64,000 bases of DNA, from contig JBLIDT010000006.1 in NCBI GenBank assembly GCA_047632755.1, positions 1 to 64,000 of the forward strand, in the 5' to 3' direction. Shown one piece after another: positions 45,571-53,129 of the stretch; position 1 is the stretch's first letter, and every line of letters begins with the position of its first letter. Source of the DNA: JAKVAV01 sp047632755 (GTDB lineage Bacteria; Bacteroidota; Bacteroidia; Flavobacteriales_D; Cryomorphaceae). The notes below the pieces were generated by a model. The model was not told the origin of the DNA. It did no database searches and worked only from the letters and a program-made list of their open reading frames with translations. The translations under genes were made by a program, and so were the position numbers.

Positions 45571-47490
45571 ATGGATGTCCGTTTAAGACACGTGCTTTTA
45601 TGTTTGGTCATTTTTTGCCTTTCGGCAATGAACGCCAATGGTCAGCCAGATACTCTGCTGCATATTCCTGTAGTTGAGATTTCGGCAGAGAGCATCCGAA
45701 ATGATAGACCCGGCAGTATGGTAAATTATTGGAGAAGTGCTGAAATAGCTTCAATACCGGTCTCTGATCTTTCCGAATTGCTTCAAAAAGAAGGGATCTA
45801 TATTAAGTCATATGGTTTGGGCAGCCTCGCTACTTCTTCCATTCGAGGCGGTGCAGCGGGACATACCTTGGTTCTTTGGAATGGCCTACCTGTGCAAAGC
45901 CCAATGCTAGGTCAGTTAGATTTGAGCCTGCTTCCGTTGGGCTCTTTCAATTCTGTAAGCCTTGAGCGCGGCGGCGGCTCAGGTGCATGGGGCAGTGGCG
46001 CTATTGGTGGTGTGATCAATTTAGAGAATGGCCTTTCGTTTTCTGAACGGATAGCAATTAGCTCTGAAACAGTTCTTGGTGATTTTGGAAGGCTGCGACA
46101 AGCCACTTCCGTTGAGCTCAGCTCCACAAGATTTTCTTCCAAGACCTCCTTCGAGTACCGCGAAGCAAGCAATGATTTTACCTATCCCATTTCAGATGAT
46201 TTGCCCGAAAGGGAGCAGACCAATGCCAAATTGAGTCAACGACTCTTTACTCAAGATTTGGGATGGAAGATTTCTGATAAGGATCAAATCACAGCGCATC
46301 TCTGGCACCAGAATTCATTTAGGGAGATTCCACCAACCAACGTGCAAACGAGAAGCTTGGCAGAGCAGAAAGATGAAGCGACTCGAGCAATGCTGAACTA
46401 CAAGCATGAGTCGGCGAGGTTTAGGCTAAATGTCAAAGCTGCTTTTTTTGATGAGCGAATTCTCTTCACTGATCCGCAGATAGGGCTGGAAGCACCTAGT
46501 GGTTTTAAAACTTATTTGGCGGAAGCTACAGGTCAGTATTCGCTGAGCGAAAAACACGAGGTTTTTATTGGTCATACCCAAACCATTACCCAAGCCGAAG
46601 CGAAGGAGTATGGAAAAACTACCGAGGAGTATAGATGGTCAGTTTTTGGAATGTGGCGATATACGGCCAACGACTTGACCTTACAAGCCAGTTTGCGCCA
46701 AGAAGTTTTTGATGGAGACTTTGTGTCCCCCGTTCCATCGATTGGCGCGGAATACAGCCCACTCAAGAACTGGGTAGTGAAAGGGAAGATTTCTAAGAAT
46801 TTTAGGCTTCCTACGTTGAACGATCGATTCTGGGTGCCTGGCGGAAATCCCGACTTGATGGCCGAGACAGGTTGGAGCGAAGAAGTCACCATTGAGAATA
46901 GTTTTTGGATCAAGGAGTCATTTTTTAAATGGTCGGTCACCGGTTTTAATCGCGAGCTAGATAATTGGATCATGTGGAGCCCTAGCGAGAGTTCAGGGTT
47001 TTGGTCTGCATCGAATTTGGCGACTGTTTGGAGCCGAGGGATGGAGTTTAGAGCGAGCAGCAGCTTCAATGTTTCTAAAGTGGAATTTACGATTGACGGC
47101 GGTTACGACAGGATCCTATCCACCAATGAAGGAAACTCAGATGTACCCGGAATGGAAGTCGGAGAGCAGTTGCTTTACACACCAGAGCAGCTGGCATTCG
47201 CATCGTTAAAAGCAATATGGAGGGGTCTTTCCATATCATACCGACATTCATACACGGGAGAGGCAAGAGGTGTGAACGAACTCATCCCCGAATTTCAAAC
47301 CGCCGACGTGCGCCTGCAATATTCAGGGAAAGCCAAACAGGACCATTCCAAAGTTGGCGCCTCATTTTTCTTCGATATCATGAATTTGTACGATGCCGAT
47401 TATTTCGTCATCGATCGCCGCCCAATGCCGAGCATAAACCTTCAAGCGGGAATCCGCGTCACTTACAATCATTCAAAATCTAGTCCATGA
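45571..47490 (+). CDS. BtuB-like TonB-dependent receptor (predicted cobalamin uptake)
   Basis: The 639-residue protein has a signal peptide (VRLRHVLLCLVIFCLSAMNANG). A plug domain follows with LSELLQKEGIYIKSYGLGS, SSIRGGAAGHTLVLWNG and SGAWGSGAIGGVINLENG, then a C-terminal barrel (NFRLPTLNDRFWVPGG is the usual receptor motif). It lacks the N-terminal carboxypeptidase-like domain of SusC-type receptors, in keeping with BtuB-type porters. The cobalamin riboswitch upstream assigns the substrate. It should import corrinoids across the outer membrane with TonB energy. I prefer the ATG at 45571; a TTG at 45541 would add ten residues before the signal peptide. The DUF4465 gene overlaps its stop by 4 bases. 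Confidence 0.88.
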   Translation: MDVRLRHVLLCLVIFCLSAMNANGQPDTLLHIPVVEISAESIRNDRPGSMVNYWRSAEIASIPVSDLSELLQKEGIYIKSYGLGSLATSSIRGGAAGHTLVLWNGLPVQSPMLGQLDLSLLPLGSFNSVSLERGGGSGAWGSGAIGGVINLENGLSFSERIAISSETVLGDFGRLRQATSVELSSTRFSSKTSFEYREASNDFTYPISDDLPEREQTNAKLSQRLFTQDLGWKISDKDQITAHLWHQNSFREIPPTNVQTRSLAEQKDEATRAMLNYKHESARFRLNVKAAFFDERILFTDPQIGLEAPSGFKTYLAEATGQYSLSEKHEVFIGHTQTITQAEAKEYGKTTEEYRWSVFGMWRYTANDLTLQASLRQEVFDGDFVSPVPSIGAEYSPLKNWVVKGKISKNFRLPTLNDRFWVPGGNPDLMAETGWSEEVTIENSFWIKESFFKWSVTGFNRELDNWIMWSPSESSGFWSASNLATVWSRGMEFRASSSFNVSKVEFTIDGGYDRILSTNEGNSDVPGMEVGEQLLYTPEQLAFASLKAIWRGLSISYRHSYTGEARGVNELIPEFQTADVRLQYSGKAKQDHSKVGASFFFDIMNLYDADYFVIDRRPMPSINLQAGIRVTYNHSKSSP

Positions 47491-48428
47491 AAAATTTAAT
47501 TCTACCTCTTTTTGTATTTGCTTTCACCATTTCCAGCGCCCAGACTTCTACTGCAGGTTTTGAAAACTTCGACCTCGATCCTGAGTCATTCCTGAACGGA
47601 AGTGATCTTGAAGGAGGCTTTGCCGATAGTGATATTTTCTTGCCGAATGACTTTAACACAGATTTTTCGAGCTGGTCAGGCTGGGCCATTGCGAACGCAA
47701 CGGATAACACAACTCCAGGCTTTCTGAATCAGTACAGCGCAATTACTGGCGCGGGGTTCACGTCTGATACGTATGCGACCTCCTATGTATCAACCGAGTC
47801 GATTGTTCGCCTTGAGGGTGGCGCCAGCCAAGAAGGAGTACACATCACCAATAGTACCTATGCCTATTTCAGCATGCTCGATGGAGATGCTTTCGCGAAA
47901 AAATTTGGCGGCGCTACAGGAAACGATCCCGATTTTTTCTTACTCACCATTAGAGGTTACCAAGGAGGAGAACTCTCTGACGTTGACATCGAATTTTATT
48001 TAGCTGATTTCACCTTCGTCGACAATTCTCAGGATTACATCGTTGATGAGTGGACTTACGTTGATCTCACTTCTTTGGGCGAAGCCGATAGCCTTTCTTT
48101 CACGCTTATCTCTAGCGATGTCGGACAGTTCGGGATGAATACACCAGCCTACTTCTGCATGGACGATTTCATTACCAATGATCCGCTTTCCATTAAAAAC
48201 GGAGCCGAAGCATTGTTCCAAGTTTTCCCTAACCCAACTACAGACCGCATTCGCATTTCAGGAGAATCTATTCCTCAGTTGGTTTCTATTTTCGATGTAA
48301 ACGGGAGACTCGTTTTGCAGGAGAAGAATGTGAATGAAGTAAATCTCGAAACCTTGGAAGTAGGGACTTACATTTTGCGAGCGCTGATTGGTAGGGTAGT
48401 TTCTTCCCAACTGGTAGTAAAGAAATAG
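47487..48428 (+). CDS. DUF4465 surface protein with T9SS type A sorting domain, B12 locus
   Basis: A 313-residue protein with signal peptide (MKNLILPLFVFAFTISSAQ). The DUF4465 beta-sandwich is recognised by FENFDLDPESFLNGSD, FSSWSGWAIANATDNTTPGF, NQYSAITGAGF and DEWTYVDLTSLGEADSLSF. A type A T9SS domain completes it (FQVFPNPTTDRIRISG, LEVGTYILRALIG). It overlaps the riboswitch-controlled receptor by 4 bases, so it is under the same B12 control. By analogy with surface cobalamin-binding proteins such as BtuG in Bacteroides, it may bind corrinoid at the cell surface and hand it to the receptor. That function is inferred from the operon only. Confidence 0.82.
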   Translation: MKNLILPLFVFAFTISSAQTSTAGFENFDLDPESFLNGSDLEGGFADSDIFLPNDFNTDFSSWSGWAIANATDNTTPGFLNQYSAITGAGFTSDTYATSYVSTESIVRLEGGASQEGVHITNSTYAYFSMLDGDAFAKKFGGATGNDPDFFLLTIRGYQGGELSDVDIEFYLADFTFVDNSQDYIVDEWTYVDLTSLGEADSLSFTLISSDVGQFGMNTPAYFCMDDFITNDPLSIKNGAEALFQVFPNPTTDRIRISGESIPQLVSIFDVNGRLVLQEKNVNEVNLETLEVGTYILRALIGRVVSSQLVVKK

Positions 48429-48460
48429 TTAGAAAGCACATTCAATATTGGATGATGCTT

Positions 48461-48473
48461 TTTGTTACAAAAG
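48461..48473. promoter_or_regulatory. Operator-like palindrome overlapping a -33 box
   Basis: TTTTGT-T-ACAAAA is a perfect 6-1-6 inverted repeat. Its left arm contains the TTTG at 48462-48465 that serves as -33 element for the promoter below. The geometry resembles the near 7-1-7 palindromes bound by Fur-family repressors (Fur, Zur, PerR), but the base sequence alone does not name the regulator. Confidence 0.5.
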
Positions 48474-48496
48474 TGAATCATCATTGGTTACCTTTG
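48462..48496 (+). promoter_or_regulatory. Promoter of the metal-uptake cluster
   Basis: TTTG at 48462-48465, 23 bases, then TACCTTTG at 48489-48496 fit TTTG-N17-23-TAnnTTTG. The GTG start of the small His-rich gene follows 11 bases after the -7 box, so the leader would be only a few bases long. Confidence 0.6.
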
Positions 48497-48507
48497 AAAT
48501 CTTGAAT

Positions 48508-48849
48508 GTGCGTAAACATACCGCAATAGCTTTCGTCTTGCTCATGGGGCTTCTCTTTTTTGAGGGAAGCTTGCATGCGCTATTTCACGAAAGCCATCAT
48601 GCAGAAGAGCATCACGAAGTTTGTGATGGTGATCACCATGAAGCAGATTCAGGAGCAGACTCGATTTGTTCGCACGAGCATCAATGTGAGCTCTGCACGC
48701 TCATTCAAACCAACAGCAATTTTTTACCCAAAGCGAAGTCTCCAAATTTCGCTCAGGTATTTGCAGACGGTCATTTTCAAAGAATTGAAAATACCGTCTT
48801 CCTTGAACCAATAGAAGTTTCGGGCCCACGAGCCCCACCCGTTGTCTAA
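48508..48849 (+). CDS. Small His/Cys-rich exported protein, probable metal-binding
   Basis: The 113-residue product has a signal or anchor segment (RKHTAIAFVLLMGLLFFEGS). A histidine-rich stretch follows: HALFHESHHAEEHHEV, then CDGDHHEADSG, CSHEHQCELC. This is a dense group of potential zinc or copper ligands, ending in a C-x2-C. The C-terminal part is unremarkable. I do not recognise a named family with certainty; it resembles short His-rich proteins found upstream of metal-regulated TonB receptors. The GTG at 48508 was chosen because a -7 box at 48489-48496 rules out the earlier ATG at 48448 for transcripts from that promoter. An ATG at 48544 would truncate the hydrophobic segment. The TonB receptor starts 42 bases after its stop. 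Confidence 0.72.
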   Translation: MRKHTAIAFVLLMGLLFFEGSLHALFHESHHAEEHHEVCDGDHHEADSGADSICSHEHQCELCTLIQTNSNFLPKAKSPNFAQVFADGHFQRIENTVFLEPIEVSGPRAPPVV

Positions 48850-48891
48850 TCTCAAGACAGCCATTTCAAGAATCTTCTAATTTCTCACATC

Positions 48892-51240
48892 ATGAAACCC
48901 TTCATTTGGATTTTTATAATCCTTATGAGCCTTTTGGGTATTGACCAAGTCAATGCTCAAAACAGCTGTACCCTTGGCATTGATGGTCAAGTGGTGGACG
49001 CTGAGACCGGCGAAGGTCTCAGTTTTGCTTCTGTTCTCCTCCAGGAATCAGGTCAGGGAGCCTTTGCCGATTCGGCGGGTTTCTTTTCCTTCACAGGAAT
49101 CTGTGCAGGCGATTACACCCTAAAAGTTTCGCACATCGGTTGTGCGCCGCAGAAGAAGGTGTTCCGCCTTTTTGGAGATACGACACTCGTTTTTGAACTC
49201 AATCACGATGAATCCATATTGCATGAATTTGTGGTAGAGGGAAAGGAACAGGCAGAACTCAGTCTCACCAAGATATCATTGCGTCAAGCGCAGCTGGATG
49301 CCACATCTGGTCTTCAGCTTGCTGAGCAAGCCTTGGCCATTCCCGGCATGCGTATGCAGGAAACCGGGAATACCATTGCAAAGCCTGTATTTCGAGGGTT
49401 GCAGGGCAATCGGTTGCTGATACTCAATGCAGGAGTTCGGCAAGAAGGACAGTACTGGGGTTCGGAACACGCTCCCGAAATTGATCCGTTTTTGGCTAAA
49501 GAGGTCAGCGTGATCGAAGGGGTGGATGCGTTGCGCTACGCTCCCGATGCCATCAGCGGACTGCTTTTGGTAGAACCTGCCGATGTTTTTGGAAGTGATT
49601 CCCTCACGGGATCGATCACGGGAATGGGAGCCTCGAATGGTCGCGGTGGCGCACTTGGAGGAGAAATAATGGGAAGGCTGTCGGAGAAACTACCGCTTTA
49701 CTTCCGTGGTCAAATATCTGCGAGGAAATTTGGCGATGTGAAAACTCCCGACGTTTGGCTTACAAATACAGGAGCCGAAGAATTGAATTACTCTTATTCA
49801 TTGGGTTGGAAGGAAGAAGCTTGGAAGGCGGAAGTCTTTTACAGCAATTTCAATCAACGGATCGGAATATACCGATACTCACATCTGGGGAATCTCACTG
49901 ATCTCTTTGAGGTGATCACAGGCTTGAGGGCAAATCCCGATACGGCTGGTTTTTCATATGATATCGAGAGGCCTTTTCAGGAAGTTGGCCACGAGCTGTT
50001 TAAGGCTCGCATCGAATATCAGGTAAATGAAACCAACACGGTTGAAGCGATTTATTCGCGTCAATTCAACTCAAGACAAGAGTACGATATTCATGTTGGG
50101 ATCAGTCCTTCAGCGGAAGAACTGGCTCGTCCACAGCTCGACTACGCTCTCACCACTCATTTGGGAGAGTTGATTTGGAGAACTAAACTTGAATCATCTT
50201 CGCGGAGTTTTGGTGTGACGGGACTCTTTCGAGAAAACAATTTTCGAGGGAGAAACTTCATGCCGAATTACCGAAATTCAAGTTTTGGCATTTTTGCCCA
50301 AGAGCAGAGGGAAATTGGGCTTTGGAGGCTGAAGTACGGCGCTCGTTACGAACGTTATGATGCTGATATTTTCAACCCCGTAGGGAGTGAAGACGCTCCT
50401 TTGACTCTCAATTTCGATGGTTTGAGCGCTGCCTTGGCGGCAAAACGCGAGATTGAAAATGGCGATCTTACTCTTTCGCTCTCAACTTTCTGGCGGGCAC
50501 CCGCCGTCAATGAGTTGTTCTCAAGTGGACTCCATCACGGTGTGGGAGCCATCGAACAAGGGAATAGCGATTTGGCACAAGAAAGATCCTATTCCGTGAG
50601 CGCAACTTGGAGAAAGGTTTATGGAAGAACCAGGTTCTTGGCTACAGCTTACGCTAATTACATTGGCAACTACATCTTCTTGAATCCGAGAGATATCGAA
50701 TTGACGATTCGTGGGGCTTTTCCGCGTTTTGACTACGAGCAAACAGATGCACTTTATTGGGGCTCGGACTTGCAAGTGGATGGACAACTGGAAAGGGGTT
50801 ATTCTTATTTGGCATCGGCTAGTTTGGTTTGGGCGCAGGATGTTTCCAATGGCGACTTTTTCATCAATATTCCCGCACATCAATTTTCGGGAGAAATGAA
50901 AAAGACTTGGGATGACAACGGCAAGTTTAAGCAGCCATGGGTCGCTCTTTCGGGAAGCTATACCATGGAGCAATACCGCGCTCCCGCCGTATTTCCATTT
51001 GAGTCTGTTTTTGAATCGGGAACTGGGACCGCGCTCCCCTCGAGTTTCGATTTTGCAGCAGCTCCGGATGCTTACTTTTTGCTCGGGGCTAGAGCCGGAA
51101 TGCGGCTTGGAAATACTTCTTTCCAAGTGGGAGTAGAGAATTTATTGAACACTACATACCGCAATTATATGAACCGGTTTCGATACTACATGGACGAGCC
51201 GGGAATCAATTTCACACTAAGAATCAAACACAACTTTTAA
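48892..51240 (+). CDS. TonB-dependent receptor with carboxypeptidase-like regulatory domain, probable metal uptake
   Basis: The 782-residue receptor has a signal peptide (ending GIDQVNAQ). A CarboxypepD_reg-like domain spans about residues 27-105 (GIDGQVVDAETGEGLSFASV). The plug carries KPVFRGLQGNRLLILNAGVR and YAPDAISGLLLVEPAD. The barrel ends with FTLRIKHNF, whose terminal Phe is the BAM recognition residue. LPLYFRGQISARKFGDVKTP and similar strands suggest a siderophore/heme/metal-type receptor and not SusC. The substrate is inferred as a metal because a His-rich exported protein precedes it and an acidic lipoprotein follows 12 bases after its stop. Confidence 0.85.
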   Translation: MKPFIWIFIILMSLLGIDQVNAQNSCTLGIDGQVVDAETGEGLSFASVLLQESGQGAFADSAGFFSFTGICAGDYTLKVSHIGCAPQKKVFRLFGDTTLVFELNHDESILHEFVVEGKEQAELSLTKISLRQAQLDATSGLQLAEQALAIPGMRMQETGNTIAKPVFRGLQGNRLLILNAGVRQEGQYWGSEHAPEIDPFLAKEVSVIEGVDALRYAPDAISGLLLVEPADVFGSDSLTGSITGMGASNGRGGALGGEIMGRLSEKLPLYFRGQISARKFGDVKTPDVWLTNTGAEELNYSYSLGWKEEAWKAEVFYSNFNQRIGIYRYSHLGNLTDLFEVITGLRANPDTAGFSYDIERPFQEVGHELFKARIEYQVNETNTVEAIYSRQFNSRQEYDIHVGISPSAEELARPQLDYALTTHLGELIWRTKLESSSRSFGVTGLFRENNFRGRNFMPNYRNSSFGIFAQEQREIGLWRLKYGARYERYDADIFNPVGSEDAPLTLNFDGLSAALAAKREIENGDLTLSLSTFWRAPAVNELFSSGLHHGVGAIEQGNSDLAQERSYSVSATWRKVYGRTRFLATAYANYIGNYIFLNPRDIELTIRGAFPRFDYEQTDALYWGSDLQVDGQLERGYSYLASASLVWAQDVSNGDFFINIPAHQFSGEMKKTWDDNGKFKQPWVALSGSYTMEQYRAPAVFPFESVFESGTGTALPSSFDFAAAPDAYFLLGARAGMRLGNTSFQVGVENLLNTTYRNYMNRFRYYMDEPGINFTLRIKHNF

Positions 51241-51252
51241 AATTCAGAACAT

Positions 51253-51858
51253 ATGAAAATTTCAAAATTTCTAAGATATACCCTTTTCGCCACTATGGCA
51301 CTTAGCTTTGTTGCTTGCGAAAATGACGACGATGACGATGACACTCCTCCTGCCGTCAATGAGGAAGAGGTGATTACAGATGTCATATTCACATTTACAG
51401 ATGTTGATACTCAAGTAGCTTCAACTTTCTCCTTCAGCGACCCTGATGGTGAAGGTGGAAATGTGCCTACGATTGATGACATCATGCTCAACGATAGCAG
51501 CGTTTACGCAATGTCCATTCAGGTTCAAGATGCATCCAGCCCGAGTGATATCGAAGATATAACCGCCGAAATTCAGGAAGAAGACGATGAGCATCAGTTC
51601 TTTTTTATTCTAGAAAATGGAGCGGGCACATCTGTATCGATTACTTATAATCCTACAGACGTAGATGACGATGGAAACCCAATAGGACTCTTGTCATCGT
51701 GGGCTACTACTGCCGCCACTTTGGGAAATGAAACAGTCCGCCTCGTTTTACGTCATGAATTGGATAAAGATGCCGCTGGTGTTTCAGATGGAGATATCTC
51801 AAATGCAGGAGGCTCTACAGATGTAGATATCACTTTTAATTTGACAGTGGCTCAATAG
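51253..51858 (+). CDS. Acidic lipoprotein of the metal cluster
   Basis: The 201-residue lipoprotein has signal LRYTLFATMALSFVAC with the lipobox FVAC at the end. An Asp tract (ENDDDDDDTPP) follows the lipid-bearing Cys. The remainder is a beta-rich, very acidic domain (FTFTDVDTQVASTFSFSDPD, TYNPTDVDDDGNPIGLLSSW, DITFNLTVAQ). I recognise it as a type often encoded right after TonB receptors in this phylum but cannot give it a function. The cluster of carboxylates could bind divalent metal near the receptor. It is 12 bases downstream of the receptor, and the next lipoprotein follows after 35 bases. Confidence 0.72.
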   Translation: MKISKFLRYTLFATMALSFVACENDDDDDDTPPAVNEEEVITDVIFTFTDVDTQVASTFSFSDPDGEGGNVPTIDDIMLNDSSVYAMSIQVQDASSPSDIEDITAEIQEEDDEHQFFFILENGAGTSVSITYNPTDVDDDGNPIGLLSSWATTAATLGNETVRLVLRHELDKDAAGVSDGDISNAGGSTDVDITFNLTVAQ

Positions 51859-51893
51859 GCCATTCCAAGGCTGGCTTTTCGTACATTTCGCCC

Positions 51894-52622
51894 ATGTTTC
51901 GAAAAGCCAGCCTTTTCTTCTTTCTTCTCATTTCCGTAGGCTGCAATACAGTCTCAGATGATGAGGTCTCACCTGAGATTATTTCTTTGGAATTGAATGA
52001 TACCTTATTCTCTCCAGGGGAAACTTTGGAGCTCAATGTCTCAGGAAGAGACAATGAAGAATTGGGCCAAGTGAGAACTAGAATACGAGAGGCTTTCGCT
52101 AAATCAGTTGGCTTTTGGGAGTTTGTAGAGGTCAGAGATCTTTCTGGTTCAACATTCACCACCAGCTTTCTTTTCTCTGTTCCTGATTCTGCTTTGGCAG
52201 GACTTTATGAATTGAGCGTTCAAATTTCAGACGAGCGCGGCAACGGTTCGATTGATTCTACTTTGCAATTTTTTATTCGTCAAATGGGAGAGGAACCAAT
52301 GATCATTGACTTTGATACAAATCCACCACTCGGAGAGGATGACGTCTTGAGAATTGGACAAAGTGATACCTTAGCTTTTTGGGGAATAGTGAGCGATCCC
52401 GATACCCTCGATTCGTTCAGCATTGTTTTCAAAGATGACTTGGGATTGACTTTATTGAGCCTTAATTATGTGGTTGGCGATACCACCATCTTCGACTTAA
52501 CATCAGCCCCCGACACGGTTTTCTTTGAAAATTTTGAGGTGTACCCGGTTGAAATGGAATTGAAAGCCCAAGATTTTGTTGGGCATCAGAGAAGAGAGTC
52601 TTATGTGATTGAACTTAATTAG
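51894..52622 (+). CDS. DUF4625-like lipoprotein
   Basis: The 242-residue lipoprotein has signal RKASLFFFLLISVGC. Its two beta-sandwich halves are EISLELNDTLFSPGETLEL-type sequence, with SGRDNEELGQVRTRIREAF typical of DUF4625, and a second Ig-like unit (DVLRIGQSDTLAFWGIVSDP). The family has no known enzymatic role and in my experience occurs in operons with TonB receptors and His-rich proteins. It should be tethered to the outer membrane. It ends 7 bases before the convergent DUF3299 gene; a 6-base inverted repeat, CTTAAT/ATTAAG (52614-52619 with 52629-52634), spans the junction. Confidence 0.68.
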   Translation: MFRKASLFFFLLISVGCNTVSDDEVSPEIISLELNDTLFSPGETLELNVSGRDNEELGQVRTRIREAFAKSVGFWEFVEVRDLSGSTFTTSFLFSVPDSALAGLYELSVQISDERGNGSIDSTLQFFIRQMGEEPMIIDFDTNPPLGEDDVLRIGQSDTLAFWGIVSDPDTLDSFSIVFKDDLGLTLLSLNYVVGDTTIFDLTSAPDTVFFENFEVYPVEMELKAQDFVGHQRRESYVIELN

Positions 52623-52629
52623 AGTTTGA

Positions 52630-53073
52630 TTAAGGGCAAATTTTTACCTTTTCAAGGATGTAAGGCAATTCTGAATATCTCCCAACATTTAGCTTTAATC
52701 GTCCACAAAAGGTTCGTCTGTCGTCGTTCTTAAACGTGAGAGATTTATCATTCATTTGCAGGTCTACCACTGTTTCGGGGCCTGCGTTTCCGCAAAAAAA
52801 GCAAGAGCTAAAGGGAAAGCGGCTTACTACATAAACATTTAGATTGACGTCCATTGGAATCACGTAGCCCGTGATTTTTACTTCACGGCCTTCCATTGAT
52901 TGGATCATTGGGCCAAAGACTGGTTTGTCATAAAATGCTCCCGTTCCCTCGTCGTAGGTTTCTTCAAATCGCACATCTGCCAGCTGATCCCAAGTAATGA
53001 TCATGTCATTTTGAGCGAACGTCGTTGAGCTGATAAACAAGAGTAGAAAGATCAAACTTTTGGCTTTTTGCAT
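52630..53073 (-). CDS. DUF3299 exported protein
   Basis: The 147-residue protein has a signal peptide (KSLIFLLLFISSTTFAQ). It then has the DUF3299 pattern: ITWDQLADVRFEET, MEGREVKITGYVIPMDVN, then FPFSSCFFCGNAGPETVVDL with a C-x2-C pair, and a final ILEKVKICP. In Vibrio-type zinc-regulated operons (zrg) a DUF3299 protein accompanies zinc-related export and permease proteins, as I recall. A link to zinc handling here is therefore plausible but not shown. It faces the metal cluster tail to tail and is divergent from the DPP-IV gene. A minus-strand -7 box lies 4 bases before its start. Confidence 0.78.
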   Translation of the reverse strand: MQKAKSLIFLLLFISSTTFAQNDMIITWDQLADVRFEETYDEGTGAFYDKPVFGPMIQSMEGREVKITGYVIPMDVNLNVYVVSRFPFSSCFFCGNAGPETVVDLQMNDKSLTFKNDDRRTFCGRLKLNVGRYSELPYILEKVKICP

Positions 53074-53077
53074 CCCG

Positions 53078-53085
53078 CAAAAATA
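53078..53085 (-). promoter_or_regulatory. -7 box (TATTTTTG) for the DUF3299 gene
   Basis: Exact TAnnTTTG on the minus strand, 4 bases from the ATG at 53073. No -33 TTG at standard spacing. The position implies a leaderless transcript. Confidence 0.45.
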
Positions 53086-53102
53086 CGGAATCTCACAACT
53101 GT

Positions 53103-53110
53103 TATATTTG
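53103..53110 (+). promoter_or_regulatory. -7 box (TATATTTG) for the DPP-IV gene
   Basis: Exact TAnnTTTG on the plus strand, 19 bases before the ATG at 53130. It forms a divergent pair with the box at 53078-53085 inside a 56-base spacer. Confidence 0.5.
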
Positions 53111-53129
53111 TTCGCATCAACGATATCCT

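Noticed and set aside
50521..51126. 201-residue minus-strand frame inside the TonB receptor gene
   Set aside because: It is antisense to a well-supported barrel domain and the translation is low-complexity Arg/Ser-rich, typical of a shadow frame.
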